64,000 nucleotides of DNA from UBA1275 sp038124025 (lineage in GTDB: Bacteria > Bacteroidota > Rhodothermia > Balneolales > Balneolaceae). Shown here piece after piece: positions 27,035-35,628 of this stretch. Every line of letters begins with the position of its first letter. Position 1 is the first letter of the stretch. Where the stretch lies: assembly GCA_038124025.1 (NCBI GenBank), contig JAYPBC010000008.1, positions 7,865 to 71,864 on the forward strand, given 5' to 3'. The notes beneath the pieces are model-generated. The model was not told where the DNA came from and searched no databases. It saw nothing but the letters and a program-made list of their open reading frames with translations. Position numbers and translations under genes: made by a program.

Positions 27035-27050
27035 TGGCATAGGGTTTGCA
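27035..27050 (+). promoter_or_regulatory. sigma-54 promoter upstream of flgB
   Basis: TGGCATAGGGTTTGCA fits the -24/-12 consensus TGGCAC-N5-TTGCA with one mismatch and the exact 12-nt GG-to-GC phasing. It lies 33 bp before the flgB ATG. An NtrC-type activator and a histidine kinase are encoded in the same locus, which supports its use for the flgB operon. Confidence 0.85.
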
Positions 27051-27082
27051 CTAATAAATTTGAAAACAATAAAACAATTGAT

Positions 27083-27415
27083 ATGGATACAGGATTAAGC
27101 AAACTTTCAACAGCATTAGATGCATTGGTATTAAGGCAAAATATAACTGCTTCAAACATTGCAAATATAGATACTGAAGGATATACCAAAAGAAAGGTAG
27201 AATTTGAAAAGCATCTACAAGAAGCAAAACTAAATGGTAACGATACAGATGTGAAACCATCAATTGAAGTGACCGATCAAAAAGTAGATCTTGATACTGA
27301 ATTAATTGAAATGGCTGAAACCCAGATGAAAGTTCAATTTGTGACTAGAATGATTAGGAGCCAGTTAGAATTGACAAAAATGGGAATAACTGGTAATCCA
27401 AATTCTAGACTTTAA
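27083..27415 (+). CDS. flgB: flagellar proximal rod protein FlgB
   Basis: FlgB is a proximal rod subunit assembled through the flagellar export gate. The N-terminal LVLRQNITASNIANIDTEGY is the rod/hook family motif (family form ANxxTPGYK). The C-terminal EMAETQMKVQFVTRMI matches FlgB helices. At 110 residues it is slightly short; most are 120-135. It is the first gene after the sigma-54 promoter and 14 bp ahead of flgC. Confidence 0.92.
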   Translation: MDTGLSKLSTALDALVLRQNITASNIANIDTEGYTKRKVEFEKHLQEAKLNGNDTDVKPSIEVTDQKVDLDTELIEMAETQMKVQFVTRMIRSQLELTKMGITGNPNSRL

Positions 27416-27429
27416 CGAAATTAAAAATT

Positions 27430-27894
27430 ATGTCATTGATAACCTCAAACAGCTTATTTCAAACAGCAGCAAGTGGACTTGAAGTCCAAAAAAAACGATT
27501 AGAAGCTGCAGCACAAAATATTGCAAATTCTAGAGTCTCGTCAGCACCAGGCACTATAGGATATCAAATTAAATCAGTTTCCAGTAAGGGGCCCGACGAT
27601 ATAAATTTTTTAAATGTTTTTGAAAGTCAACTAGAAGGTGTATCAAACCTGCAGAATGAAATAAATTCTTCTTCAAATTTAGGACCAACTTCTGAAATTG
27701 TTGAAACAGCAAAATACAGATATGAATACGAGCCAAACCATCCAGATGCAGACGAAAATGGTATGGTACAATACCCTGATGTAGATATGGTTGGTGAAAT
27801 GGCAGCAATGGTAAGCGCAAATAGATTGTATGAGGCAAATTTGAGCGTCATTGAAGCTGCTAAACAAATTATGAAAAGATCATTGGAGATATAA
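27430..27894 (+). CDS. flgC: flagellar proximal rod protein FlgC
   Basis: This is a 154-residue rod protein. LFQTAASGLEVQKKRLEAAA followed by QNIANSRVSSAPG is the N-terminal coiled-coil motif of rod proteins. PDADENGMVQYPDVDMVGEM is the diagnostic FlgC sequence (family NPxADxxGYVxxPNVNxxxEM). The C-terminus, ANRLYEANLSVIEAAKQIM, is the paired D0 helix. The stop overlaps the next start by one base. Confidence 0.95.
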   Translation: MSLITSNSLFQTAASGLEVQKKRLEAAAQNIANSRVSSAPGTIGYQIKSVSSKGPDDINFLNVFESQLEGVSNLQNEINSSSNLGPTSEIVETAKYRYEYEPNHPDADENGMVQYPDVDMVGEMAAMVSANRLYEANLSVIEAAKQIMKRSLEI

Positions 27895-28115
27895 TGAAAA
27901 TAAATTTTAACATTCCCAGTAGTTTTAATAAAAAAGATAATTTAGAGCAACGAAACATTAATCCACCTAAAGATTTACCGGCTCTAACTAAAAATGAAAG
28001 TGAAACGATAGAGAAATCGTTTAAAAATGATATTGCTTACCAAAGTTATGATTACTCCGGAAGTAAAAGTATTAATACTAGCCAATCAGGTAATTTACTT
28101 GATATTAGAGGGTAA
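27894..28115 (+). CDS. small hypothetical protein between flgC and fliE
   Basis: This is a 73-residue polar protein with no recognised family. It is rich in Asn, Lys and Ser, has no signal peptide or TM segment, and ends YSGSKSINTSQSGNLLDIRG. Its ATG overlaps the flgC stop by one base, so it is translated with the rod genes. Genomes with flgB-flgC-fliE usually have no gene here. It might be an unrecognised rod or export accessory protein. I see no support for a function beyond its position. Confidence 0.6.
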   Translation: MKINFNIPSSFNKKDNLEQRNINPPKDLPALTKNESETIEKSFKNDIAYQSYDYSGSKSINTSQSGNLLDIRG

Positions 28116-28145
28116 TTATTAAATTTATTTTAAATAAATAATTAG

Positions 28146-28451
28146 ATGATAATAAATAATATACCAACAATTGAATCCTCCCTAACTGGCGAAGTTTCAA
28201 AAGTAAAAAATGAACAAGAGTCAACTTATGGAGACGCCTTTGGTGATATGTTGTCAAATACTTTAGGTACGTTGAATGACAGCATAAATGCTGCAAACGA
28301 GGGCGCGGAATCCTTTTTATCAGGTGAAACCGAAAATGTACATGAGGTAATGCTGAAAATGCAAGATGCACATATTCAATTCCAGCTTATCACTGAGGTA
28401 AGGAATAAAATGGTAGAGGTTTATCAAGAAATTAGTCGCATGCAAATTTAA
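28146..28451 (+). CDS. fliE: flagellar hook-basal body protein FliE
   Basis: FliE (101 residues) joins the MS ring to the rod. The second half is diagnostic: GETENVHEVMLKMQDAHI and QLITEVRNKMVEVYQEISRM follow the family pattern (DLHxVMIAxxKAxLSFQLxxQVRNKLVEAYQEIMRMQV). It lies 19 bp before fliF and is part of the flgB operon. Confidence 0.95.
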   Translation: MIINNIPTIESSLTGEVSKVKNEQESTYGDAFGDMLSNTLGTLNDSINAANEGAESFLSGETENVHEVMLKMQDAHIQFQLITEVRNKMVEVYQEISRMQI

Positions 28452-28470
28452 TTTAATTTAGAGGATATTA

Positions 28471-30114
28471 ATGGCAACTTCGGACAGTCAGATACAAGAA
28501 TTTTTTGGGGTAATGAATAGTGCCCAAAAAGTGATGTTTGGTTTACTACTAAGCTTAGTTATAATCATTTCAGGAGCGATTTTCTTTTGGGCTCAACAAG
28601 ATGAGCAAGTACTATTATTTGGTAACTTAAATCCAGATAATGCAAATGCAATAGTCCAAAAACTAGACGAAAAAAATATTGACTATGAAATTAGCAATGG
28701 TGGAAATGCGATATATGTACCAAGTGATAAAGTTCATGCACTTAGACTAGAATTAGCATCGTATGGCAGTGGAAATACTGATAGTAAAGGATATGAATTA
28801 TTTGACTCACAATCGCTTGGTATGACTGATTTTATGCAACAAGTCAATCAAAAAAGAGCCTTAGAAGGAGAATTACAACGTTCAATTAATAGTTTAACTC
28901 AAGTTCAAAATTCAAGGATTCATTTAGTTCTACAGGAAAGATCGCCTTTTGAAGAATCGTCTGTAGAAGCTTCTGCTTCAGTTATATTAACATTAGAACC
29001 AGGAAATCGACTCTCCAACAATCAAACAGCAGGTATAGCGTCACTTATTTCTGGTAGTGTTGAAGGGTTGTCACCAAATAGTGTAGTTATTTTAGACCAA
29101 CTGGGTAATCGGTTGAGTGACGATGCTGATCGAGACTCGGGTGGGGATATGGGCAATATTCAGATGCAAATCAAGCAAAAATCCGAAGCATATCTGACAG
29201 AGAAAGGGCAATCAATGCTAGATAGAGTGTTAGGAGCTGGTAATAGTATTGTACGGGTCTCAGTTGAACATGATTTTCAGAAAGTAATGATAGAGAGAGA
29301 TAGTTTTGATCCAGATTCTAGAATAATTATTTCTGAAACAAATAGTGACCAAACAACTGCAGATATTGACAGAGAACAAATCAACGCAACTGATTACACA
29401 CCTGTTGAATATATGGATGAGGCTTTGGTCATTGGAGAAAACAATATTGAGTCATCAACCCAATCTAGAAATTATGAAGTGAGTCGAGAAAAGCAGTATA
29501 TAGAAGAAACTCAAGGTGAGATTATCGACATAACAGCTTCAATATTACTTAATCAAAAAGTAGAACAATCATTAGATGGTAATGGTGAACCCGTTACAGT
29601 TCCTATTCCTTACGACGATGATCAAATAAATGAATTCAGAAATCTACTAGCAATGGCTTTAGGCATAGAAGCTAATGCTGGCGGTACACTTGTAGATAAA
29701 ATAGCTGTTTCACAAATAGAATTTGAGTACAGTCCATATAGGGAAAATATTGATTATCAAAACAATCAACCTAGTGATTTTAGTGATATCATAAGGTGGT
29801 CATTAATTGCTATTAGTATGTTGTTGGTAGCATTTTTAACAAATAATGTAAGAAAGAATTTTACTGGATCGGTCATGCAAACCACTAGTGATTTTCAAAT
29901 GGCTAATAATGAAATAGGAGGAGCCCCTGATGTAGCTTCATTGCCTGAACAGAACCTAGATCAACCTCAACAAATGGAACAACCAGCATTAGAAGGTGAA
30001 AGTCAAGCTTCTAAACAAAATACAGATGCAATCAAGGACGAAATAGAAAAACTCTTTGTTAGTCAGCCATCAAAAGCTTCTGAAGTAGCTCGTATGATGT
30101 TTGAAAATGGATAA
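28471..30114 (+). CDS. fliF: flagellar MS-ring protein FliF
   Basis: The 547-residue MS-ring subunit has an N-terminal TM (MFGLLLSLVIIISGAIFFW) and YscJ-type ring-building motifs, with YELFDSQSLGMTDFMQQVN and RALEGELQRSINSLTQVQN strongly conserved. A central periplasmic region follows, and a second TM (IIRWSLIAISMLLVAFL) near 430-446. The C-terminal tail, IEKLFVSQPSKASEVARMMF, is the FliG-binding helix pair, although the usual tryptophan near its end is Phe here. It is the base on which the C ring and export gate are built. Confidence 0.95.
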   Translation: MATSDSQIQEFFGVMNSAQKVMFGLLLSLVIIISGAIFFWAQQDEQVLLFGNLNPDNANAIVQKLDEKNIDYEISNGGNAIYVPSDKVHALRLELASYGSGNTDSKGYELFDSQSLGMTDFMQQVNQKRALEGELQRSINSLTQVQNSRIHLVLQERSPFEESSVEASASVILTLEPGNRLSNNQTAGIASLISGSVEGLSPNSVVILDQLGNRLSDDADRDSGGDMGNIQMQIKQKSEAYLTEKGQSMLDRVLGAGNSIVRVSVEHDFQKVMIERDSFDPDSRIIISETNSDQTTADIDREQINATDYTPVEYMDEALVIGENNIESSTQSRNYEVSREKQYIEETQGEIIDITASILLNQKVEQSLDGNGEPVTVPIPYDDDQINEFRNLLAMALGIEANAGGTLVDKIAVSQIEFEYSPYRENIDYQNNQPSDFSDIIRWSLIAISMLLVAFLTNNVRKNFTGSVMQTTSDFQMANNEIGGAPDVASLPEQNLDQPQQMEQPALEGESQASKQNTDAIKDEIEKLFVSQPSKASEVARMMFENG

Positions 30115-30123
30115 TAAAAAATC

Positions 30124-31145
30124 ATGAAGAATTTTAAATCCCTATCTGGTTCAGAAAAACTAGCGATTTTAGTAATGAGTATTGGCCTGGATGCTGCAAA
30201 AGAGGCACTTAAAGGGTTAAAACCAAAAGAAATTTCTAAAATCATCGTCGATGTCTCAAGGCTAGGTAAGATTCCAAAAGAAGTAGTTGCCCAAGTTTTA
30301 GATGAGTATTACAAACTTATGAATACATCAAATGAAACTGTTAAAGGAGGTTCTGAGCAAGCTCAGAAAATGATAGCTTCTTTAGGAGAGGATCATAACA
30401 CTGACCAAATTAATACATTGATAAAAAAAGATACAGCATTATCAATATTTGATGAATTCCAGCAGACCAAAGTAGCAAGTATTTCGGATTTTTTAAAAAA
30501 TGAACATCCACAGGTAATTGCTCTAATTTTTTCACAATTAAAGTCTGATAAGGCTGCTCAATTATTAGCAACTTTTGAAAAAGAAAAACAAGCCGATATA
30601 ATGAATAGACTGGTTGTAATGAATGAAATATCACCAGATGTTATAGTAGAAATTAGTGAGGTAATTCAGGAAAACTTCGGATTTATGAATATTGAGGGTG
30701 AAGAAAGCTTATCTGGCACCTCAATGGTTGCACAAATATTAAATAATACAGATCAAGATGTAGAAGAAAATATTCTTGGTTCTATAGCCAAATATGATGA
30801 AGATCTTTCTACTCAAGTTAGAGATCAAATGTTCTTATTTACTGATATTCTGAATATTGACAAAGATGCAATGCAAGCAATAAATCTTGAAATNNNNNNN
30901 NNNNNNNNNNNNNGGCTGATTTAGCTAAGGCTCTAAAAGGACAAGCTATTGAACTAGCAGACAAATTTTTCAATAATATGTCGGGTCGAGCTGCTGATAT
31001 GATAAAGGAGGATATGGAGAACTTAGGGCCTTTAAAAGCTGCCGATGTTAAAGAGGCACAGCAAAATATTATCCGGAAAATACGTGACTTAGAAGCCAAA
31101 GGTGAGATAGTATTAAATAAGGATGAGGAAGATTTTATAGAGTAA
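30124..31145 (+). CDS. fliG: flagellar motor switch protein FliG (interrupted by assembly gap)
   Basis: FliG is the rotor protein that contacts MotA. Left of the gap are the FliF-binding N domain (SEKLAILVMSIGLDAAKE), the middle domain with the EHPQ motif (FLKNEHPQVIALIFSQLKSD) and the start of the C domain (MFLFTDILNIDKDAM). Right of it come ADLAKALKGQ, FFNNMSGRAADMIKEDMENL and GPLKAADVKEAQQNIIRKI, ending at 31145. The two halves are in different frames because the 20-N gap is a placeholder. Alignment to the family pattern suggests only about two codons are missing. The stop overlaps the fliH ATG by one base (TAATG). Confidence 0.93.
30894..30913. other. assembly gap (20 N) inside fliG
   Basis: A run of exactly 20 Ns replaces sequence within the fliG C-terminal domain. 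Because 20 is not a multiple of three, the gap length shifts the frame. The size is almost certainly a default, not a measurement. Confidence 0.99.
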
Positions 31146-31789
31146 TGTATTTAGAGTCAGATAAAAATATGATACAAAAAAAAGATTCCTACGAGATTTT
31201 AAATTATCAAAAAATTTTTGACGAGGATAATCAATCAACAGAATTAAACCGTTTAAGAAATAACGAAAATGTAAACTTGATAATAGCGGAAGAGAAAATT
31301 AAGTGGGAAAAAGATACAAAAGCTAAAACTCAAGAAGCTTATGATAAAGGGTATGAAAAGAGTTCTCTTGAAGGAAAATTAGAACTAGAGAAACAATCTA
31401 TACTCTTCAAAAAAATGTACAATGAGTTGAATCATTATTGGTACAAAGATAAAGAAGAATTCACATCATTTTTGATGGAAATAGCGGTCAATTTGGCTCA
31501 AGAAATTGTGGGAAAAGTTGAAGTCTCCGATGAATACGTCGATGAACAAAATGATAAATTGATAGAAATTATTGGTAAAGTTGAAAAAAATCTAAAACCT
31601 AACATTGAAGTATCTAGTAATGATATAGATTCGGTTAAAAGTTTAATCAATAATTCAGGATTAGAACATATGGTTTCTTTAAGACCAAATTTAGAATTAT
31701 TACCAGGAGAATTTGTGATTGATACCAATAAAGAGAGATGGATTAACACTAGAAAAGGCCTTTTAGAGGCATTTGGTAGAAAAGACTAA
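31145..31789 (+). CDS. fliH: flagellar export ATPase regulator FliH
   Basis: The 214-residue FliH-type stator has a charged coiled-coil N-terminal half (EEKIKWEKDTKAKTQEAYDK, with the FliH A/G-x-x-x-G-like helix after it). The C-terminal domain carries FLMEIAVNLAQEIVGKVEVS and VSLRPNLELLPGEFVIDTNK, matching the FliH/YscL domain that binds the FliI N-terminus. It lies between fliG and fliI with 1-bp overlap and 2-bp spacing. An in-frame ATG at 31169 is an alternative start. Confidence 0.85.
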   Translation: MYLESDKNMIQKKDSYEILNYQKIFDEDNQSTELNRLRNNENVNLIIAEEKIKWEKDTKAKTQEAYDKGYEKSSLEGKLELEKQSILFKKMYNELNHYWYKDKEEFTSFLMEIAVNLAQEIVGKVEVSDEYVDEQNDKLIEIIGKVEKNLKPNIEVSSNDIDSVKSLINNSGLEHMVSLRPNLELLPGEFVIDTNKERWINTRKGLLEAFGRKD

Positions 31790-31791
31790 AA

Positions 31792-33126
31792 ATGCACAAT
31801 AAATTAGAGCAAACACTTTCTGATTTAATTATTAATAAGAAAGAAAAATTCGGAACCACACTTAAAAAACCCTATAAAGTTGGTAAACTTCAATCAATTG
31901 TTGGGACAGTTATAGAATGTATAGGTATCGATGCAACAGTTGGTGAGTTATTTGGTATCGAAAATATTGATGGAAATGTAATAAAAGCAGAGGTTATCGG
32001 AATTAAAGATGGTAAGGCACTTCTTCTTCCATTTGATAAGATAGTTGGTTTAAAGGAAGGTTGTATTGTATACTCATTGGGTAACTCTTTAACTATAAAA
32101 GTTGGTGAAGGGTTAATGGGTAGAGTATTAGATGCTAATGCACAACCCATAGATGGTAAAGGTAAAATTGCACGATCGGATGAAGAAGATTTATATAAAA
32201 ATGCACCTACTCCGCTAGAGCGAGAACCAATTCGAGACGTTTTTAATTCTGGAATAAGATCAATAGATGCTTTTAATACAATAGGCATAGGTCAAAGATT
32301 AGGTCTTTTTGCTGGATCTGGTGTTGGTAAAAGTGTTTTAATGGGCATGATCGCAAAAAATTCTTCTGCAGATGTAAATGTAATTGGTTTAATCGGTGAA
32401 AGAGGAAGAGAAGTCCAAGAATTTGTATCCGATACACTTGGATCTGATGGTTTGAAGAAATCAATTGTTATTGCTTCTACTTCCGATACTTCAGCAATGA
32501 GCAGAATTAAAGCAGTATTTACTGCTACAGCCATTGCGGAATATTATAGAGATAAAGGGTTAAATGTCTTACTAATGATCGATTCTATTACTAGGGTTGC
32601 TATGGCGCAGCGTGAAATTGGTTTAGCTACAGGTGAACCACCTACAAGTAAAGGTTATACCCCTAGTGTATTTAGTCTTTTACCCAAACTACTTGAAAGG
32701 CCAGGAAAAACAAAGAAAGGCAGTATAACAGCGTTGTATACCGTGTTGGTAGATAATGATGATATGAATGAGCCAATAGCTGATGCAGTCCGGTCTATTT
32801 TGGATGGCCATATCGTCTTATCAAGAAAATTAGCTCACAAAAACCATTACCCAGCGATTGATGTCTTGGAAAGTATTTCCAGAGTTATGGCAAATATTGT
32901 AACAAAAGATCAAAGAAATATCATGATGAAGGCGCGAAGTTTGCTTGCTATTTACCAAGAAGCAGAAGATTTAATCAATATAGGGGCATATGTAAGTGGA
33001 TCTTCCAAAAAAATTGATGAAGCAGTCGAAAAAAATGAAAAATTGGTATCGTTTTTGATACAAGATATAGAAGAAATTTACGATCAAAACGGATATTGGT
33101 CTAAACTTGAAGAAATAGTGTCTTAA
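31792..33126 (+). CDS. fliI: flagellum-specific ATPase FliI
   Basis: FliI (444 residues) is the F1-beta-like ATPase of the flagellar type III export apparatus. Walker A is GLFAGSGVGKSVLMGMIAKN, and GLIGERGREVQEFV follows with the catalytic glutamate. Walker B is LLMIDSITRVAMAQREIGLA, and GYTPSVFSLLPKLLERPG is the conserved family block. It drives substrate delivery together with FliH and FliJ, encoded on either side. Confidence 0.96.
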   Translation: MHNKLEQTLSDLIINKKEKFGTTLKKPYKVGKLQSIVGTVIECIGIDATVGELFGIENIDGNVIKAEVIGIKDGKALLLPFDKIVGLKEGCIVYSLGNSLTIKVGEGLMGRVLDANAQPIDGKGKIARSDEEDLYKNAPTPLEREPIRDVFNSGIRSIDAFNTIGIGQRLGLFAGSGVGKSVLMGMIAKNSSADVNVIGLIGERGREVQEFVSDTLGSDGLKKSIVIASTSDTSAMSRIKAVFTATAIAEYYRDKGLNVLLMIDSITRVAMAQREIGLATGEPPTSKGYTPSVFSLLPKLLERPGKTKKGSITALYTVLVDNDDMNEPIADAVRSILDGHIVLSRKLAHKNHYPAIDVLESISRVMANIVTKDQRNIMMKARSLLAIYQEAEDLINIGAYVSGSSKKIDEAVEKNEKLVSFLIQDIEEIYDQNGYWSKLEEIVS

Positions 33127-33128
33127 GA

Positions 33129-33554
33129 GTGAAAAAATTCAAATATAAATTAGAAGCAGTTTTAGAGCACAAAAAACTCACACTAAATCGTGTGCAAAAA
33201 AAACAATCTGATTTACTTCGTGAAAAAGCATTGATTAACGAAGAATTAAAATTAATTGCACAAACAAAGAATGAATTATCAGAAAAGAGCAAGTTTAAAA
33301 ACATTAATGATCTTAAAATTCATGACAATAAACTGTCAGGGTATAGACGTAGAGAAAGAGAATTAATAGAAAAAAGATCATTTACTGAAGAAGAGATTAC
33401 AAAAAGCTCAAATGCTTTAAAGAAGGCACACATTGCAAAAAGAAGTATTGAAATAGACAAAGAACGCAAACAGAATACATATACTGAGGCTTTGAATAAA
33501 AAAATTGAGTCTAGTTTATCAGATCTAGTAATTCAAAACTTTGTTAGACAGTAA
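33129..33554 (+). CDS. fliJ: flagellar export protein FliJ
   Basis: This is a 141-residue, strongly charged, continuous coiled coil starting KFKYKLEAVLEHKKLTLNRV, the usual FliJ N-terminus. FliJ is the stalk-like subunit inside the FliI ring and a chaperone-recycling factor. The start is GTG at 33129, two bases after the fliI stop. Sequence conservation of FliJ is low, so position is a large part of the evidence. Confidence 0.82.
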   Translation: MKKFKYKLEAVLEHKKLTLNRVQKKQSDLLREKALINEELKLIAQTKNELSEKSKFKNINDLKIHDNKLSGYRRRERELIEKRSFTEEEITKSSNALKKAHIAKRSIEIDKERKQNTYTEALNKKIESSLSDLVIQNFVRQ

Positions 33555-33562
33555 TACTCAAA

Positions 33563-34132
33563 ATGAAATTCACAAAAAAGAAAATCATAATACTAGTAGC
33601 TATATCACTGAGTGTACTTATACTCGGTGTTTTAGGGTTTTATTTATTATATCCAAAAATAAATTCAGAAAAATATCAAGAAACAGTGCAACTGGTAGAA
33701 GAAGAAAATGCGCTGAATGCTACTCTGAATAGTTCAGAATCTGAAAGTAGTAATTTGGAAAATAAACTTGATGCAATCGACTCAGAAAGTCGAAAAATGT
33801 TAGTTGAACCTTATAAGACTCAAATTGATTCACTAGAGTCCATAATTAGTGAACTAGAACGTTTAAGAGATGAGCTAATAACAGATAAATCAGACTTGAA
33901 CGAAGTAATAAAAAAATTAGATGAAGAAGTAAGTCAAAAGGTAACGTTTGAAGAAGAATTAAAGGGAATTTTAAGTTTGGACGACAAGCAATTGAGTCCA
34001 ATTCTCGAAAAAATGAATGACATGAAAGTCGCAGATTTATATCAGGGTTCCAATATCAATCAAAAACAGAAAATTTTACGTTGTCTGGAGCCAGAAAAAG
34101 CAGCAAAATTATTGGAGGCAGTAATCAAATGA
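33563..34132 (+). CDS. motE: MotE-like flagellar coiled-coil membrane protein
   Basis: This is a 189-residue protein with one N-terminal TM (IIILVAISLSVLILGVLGFY) followed by a long periplasmic coiled coil. A short C-terminal domain, QLSPILEKMNDMKVADLYQG and KQKILRCLEPEKAAKLLEAV, is related to the MgtE N-terminal repeat. This layout is that of MotE-type proteins found between fliJ and fliK, which chaperone or stabilise stator components. It overlaps fliK by 4 bp (ATGA). Confidence 0.7.
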   Translation: MKFTKKKIIILVAISLSVLILGVLGFYLLYPKINSEKYQETVQLVEEENALNATLNSSESESSNLENKLDAIDSESRKMLVEPYKTQIDSLESIISELERLRDELITDKSDLNEVIKKLDEEVSQKVTFEEELKGILSLDDKQLSPILEKMNDMKVADLYQGSNINQKQKILRCLEPEKAAKLLEAVIK

Positions 34133-35628
34133 GCATATTAGGTGTTAATATTGATACTAGCAATGTTCCAAAAATGGAAACATCTCAAACGATTGGTGGT
34201 AAGGTTCAAGAGGCCTCCAAAACGTTTAATGAATTTTTAAAGAGTAGTCCTGGAGATGAAAATAATCAAGAAGGATTTGTCAGTGAAGATAATAGCTCAA
34301 ATTCAGATTTTGAAACTACTGAAATTATTGAAACTACTGAAACTACTGAAATTATTGAAACGGAGAATATTCAAAATATTGAAGAGGCAGATCAAATAGT
34401 AGATGAAAATCTTTTGGTTGATAACCAAAATAAGATTACAACAAATATACATGAACAAAAGAGTAGTGTAAACGGAAAGACAGTAATGGGATCTTTAGAG
34501 CTAAGTGATTCCATATCGTTTTTAAATAGTGCAGAAAAAAAACAATCAATAGATGCATTGAACAATTCTATATACAAAGGTAATTTTATAAACAATCAAA
34601 TTGAAGCTGATGAAATTATCGCTGATCAAATTGATGCTGATCAAATAGAATTATTAGATGAAATAAACATCAAAAATATTAATGGGGATAAAATTCAAAA
34701 TCACGCCATTAAAGATGTTAAAAGCGTCACGGGGGTTACTAATAAAGTTAGTGTAAATGAGGAAATAACTTTAAAACCAACTACTGAAGGTACGCCCGAA
34801 GTGATAACAACAGACTCTGAAATGAGTCAAGAAGATGTACAATTAAATATTGGAACTAAAGGGTTTGAATACAGTAGTAAAACTAACAAAGGATCAATAT
34901 ATAATTCCAACTTTGACCAAAATAATCTTCAACAAATCAAGGAATTAGCAGCTGAAAGGTTATCGACAAAGAATGAACTAATTGAAGAGAAATCTAAAGT
35001 TAATCTAGATGTACATGCAGTCAAAGATTTAGGTAAAAATAACTTGAATCTAGATCAAATCATTTCATCCCCTCTTTTTCCAATACAAATAGATCTAGTT
35101 TCAGGAAAGAATAACTCAATTACTAAAGAAAATAACGATACAATAGATCAAACATTTATCAACTCTACTTCTAAAGATTTGAGTAATAATGTTCAAATGA
35201 ATGAAATCTCGAAAGTACAAAGAACTTCATTTAGTGAACATATAAGTAAGATTATGGATCAAAAAGAAATGATTTCAAAACTTTGGTCTAAATCTTATGT
35301 AGAATTTGAAAATGGCCAAAGAGTAGATGTATTTGCCAGAAAATTTGAAAATGAGTTTCAGTTTAGAATAGAGACAAATCAATCTGATCTCCAGCAGAAA
35401 ATCGAGAATGAAGTAGATAAAATTAAAGAAGGATTACAGAACAAATTTGAAACGGATATAAATTTCTTTTTTGGAAAAAATAATGAATCCAAATCGAATG
35501 AAGGTGATAGGTCGTCAACGCAAAAATTAAATCCTATGAAAGATACAGATCATTCTAAAGACGAAGTTAGTAACGAAGGAATTAGTCAAAAAAGTCTTGG
35601 ATATAACTCTAATGAATGGGTAGCGTAA
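34129..35628 (+). CDS. fliK: flagellar hook-length control protein FliK
   Basis: This is a 499-residue, mostly disordered protein: Asn/Glu/Ile-rich with two short tandem-repeat blocks, as expected of the ruler part of FliK. The last 120 residues are better ordered: SYVEFENGQRVDVFARKFEN fits the substrate-specificity-switch domain that interacts with FlhB. The start is ATG 34129, overlapping the stop of the MotE-like gene. A longer frame to 34081 is the other gene read out of frame. The neighbours fliJ and flgD support the assignment; the sequence alone would be weak. Confidence 0.78.
   Translation: MSILGVNIDTSNVPKMETSQTIGGKVQEASKTFNEFLKSSPGDENNQEGFVSEDNSSNSDFETTEIIETTETTEIIETENIQNIEEADQIVDENLLVDNQNKITTNIHEQKSSVNGKTVMGSLELSDSISFLNSAEKKQSIDALNNSIYKGNFINNQIEADEIIADQIDADQIELLDEINIKNINGDKIQNHAIKDVKSVTGVTNKVSVNEEITLKPTTEGTPEVITTDSEMSQEDVQLNIGTKGFEYSSKTNKGSIYNSNFDQNNLQQIKELAAERLSTKNELIEEKSKVNLDVHAVKDLGKNNLNLDQIISSPLFPIQIDLVSGKNNSITKENNDTIDQTFINSTSKDLSNNVQMNEISKVQRTSFSEHISKIMDQKEMISKLWSKSYVEFENGQRVDVFARKFENEFQFRIETNQSDLQQKIENEVDKIKEGLQNKFETDINFFFGKNNESKSNEGDRSSTQKLNPMKDTDHSKDEVSNEGISQKSLGYNSNEWVA
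34312..34365 (+). repeat. 9-bp tandem repeat in fliK
   Basis: Six 9-bp units alternate GAAACTACT and GAAATTATT, ending with a diverged GAAACGGAG. They encode ETT/EII repeats. Copy number may vary between strains and would change the ruler length by three residues per unit. Confidence 0.85.
34597..34650 (+). repeat. 15-bp imperfect tandem repeat in fliK
   Basis: Three 15-bp units plus a partial fourth, with consensus CAAATTGATGCTGAT, encode QIEAD-EIIAD-QIDAD-QIE. Together with the 9-bp block they suggest the ruler region grew by local duplication. Confidence 0.75.
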
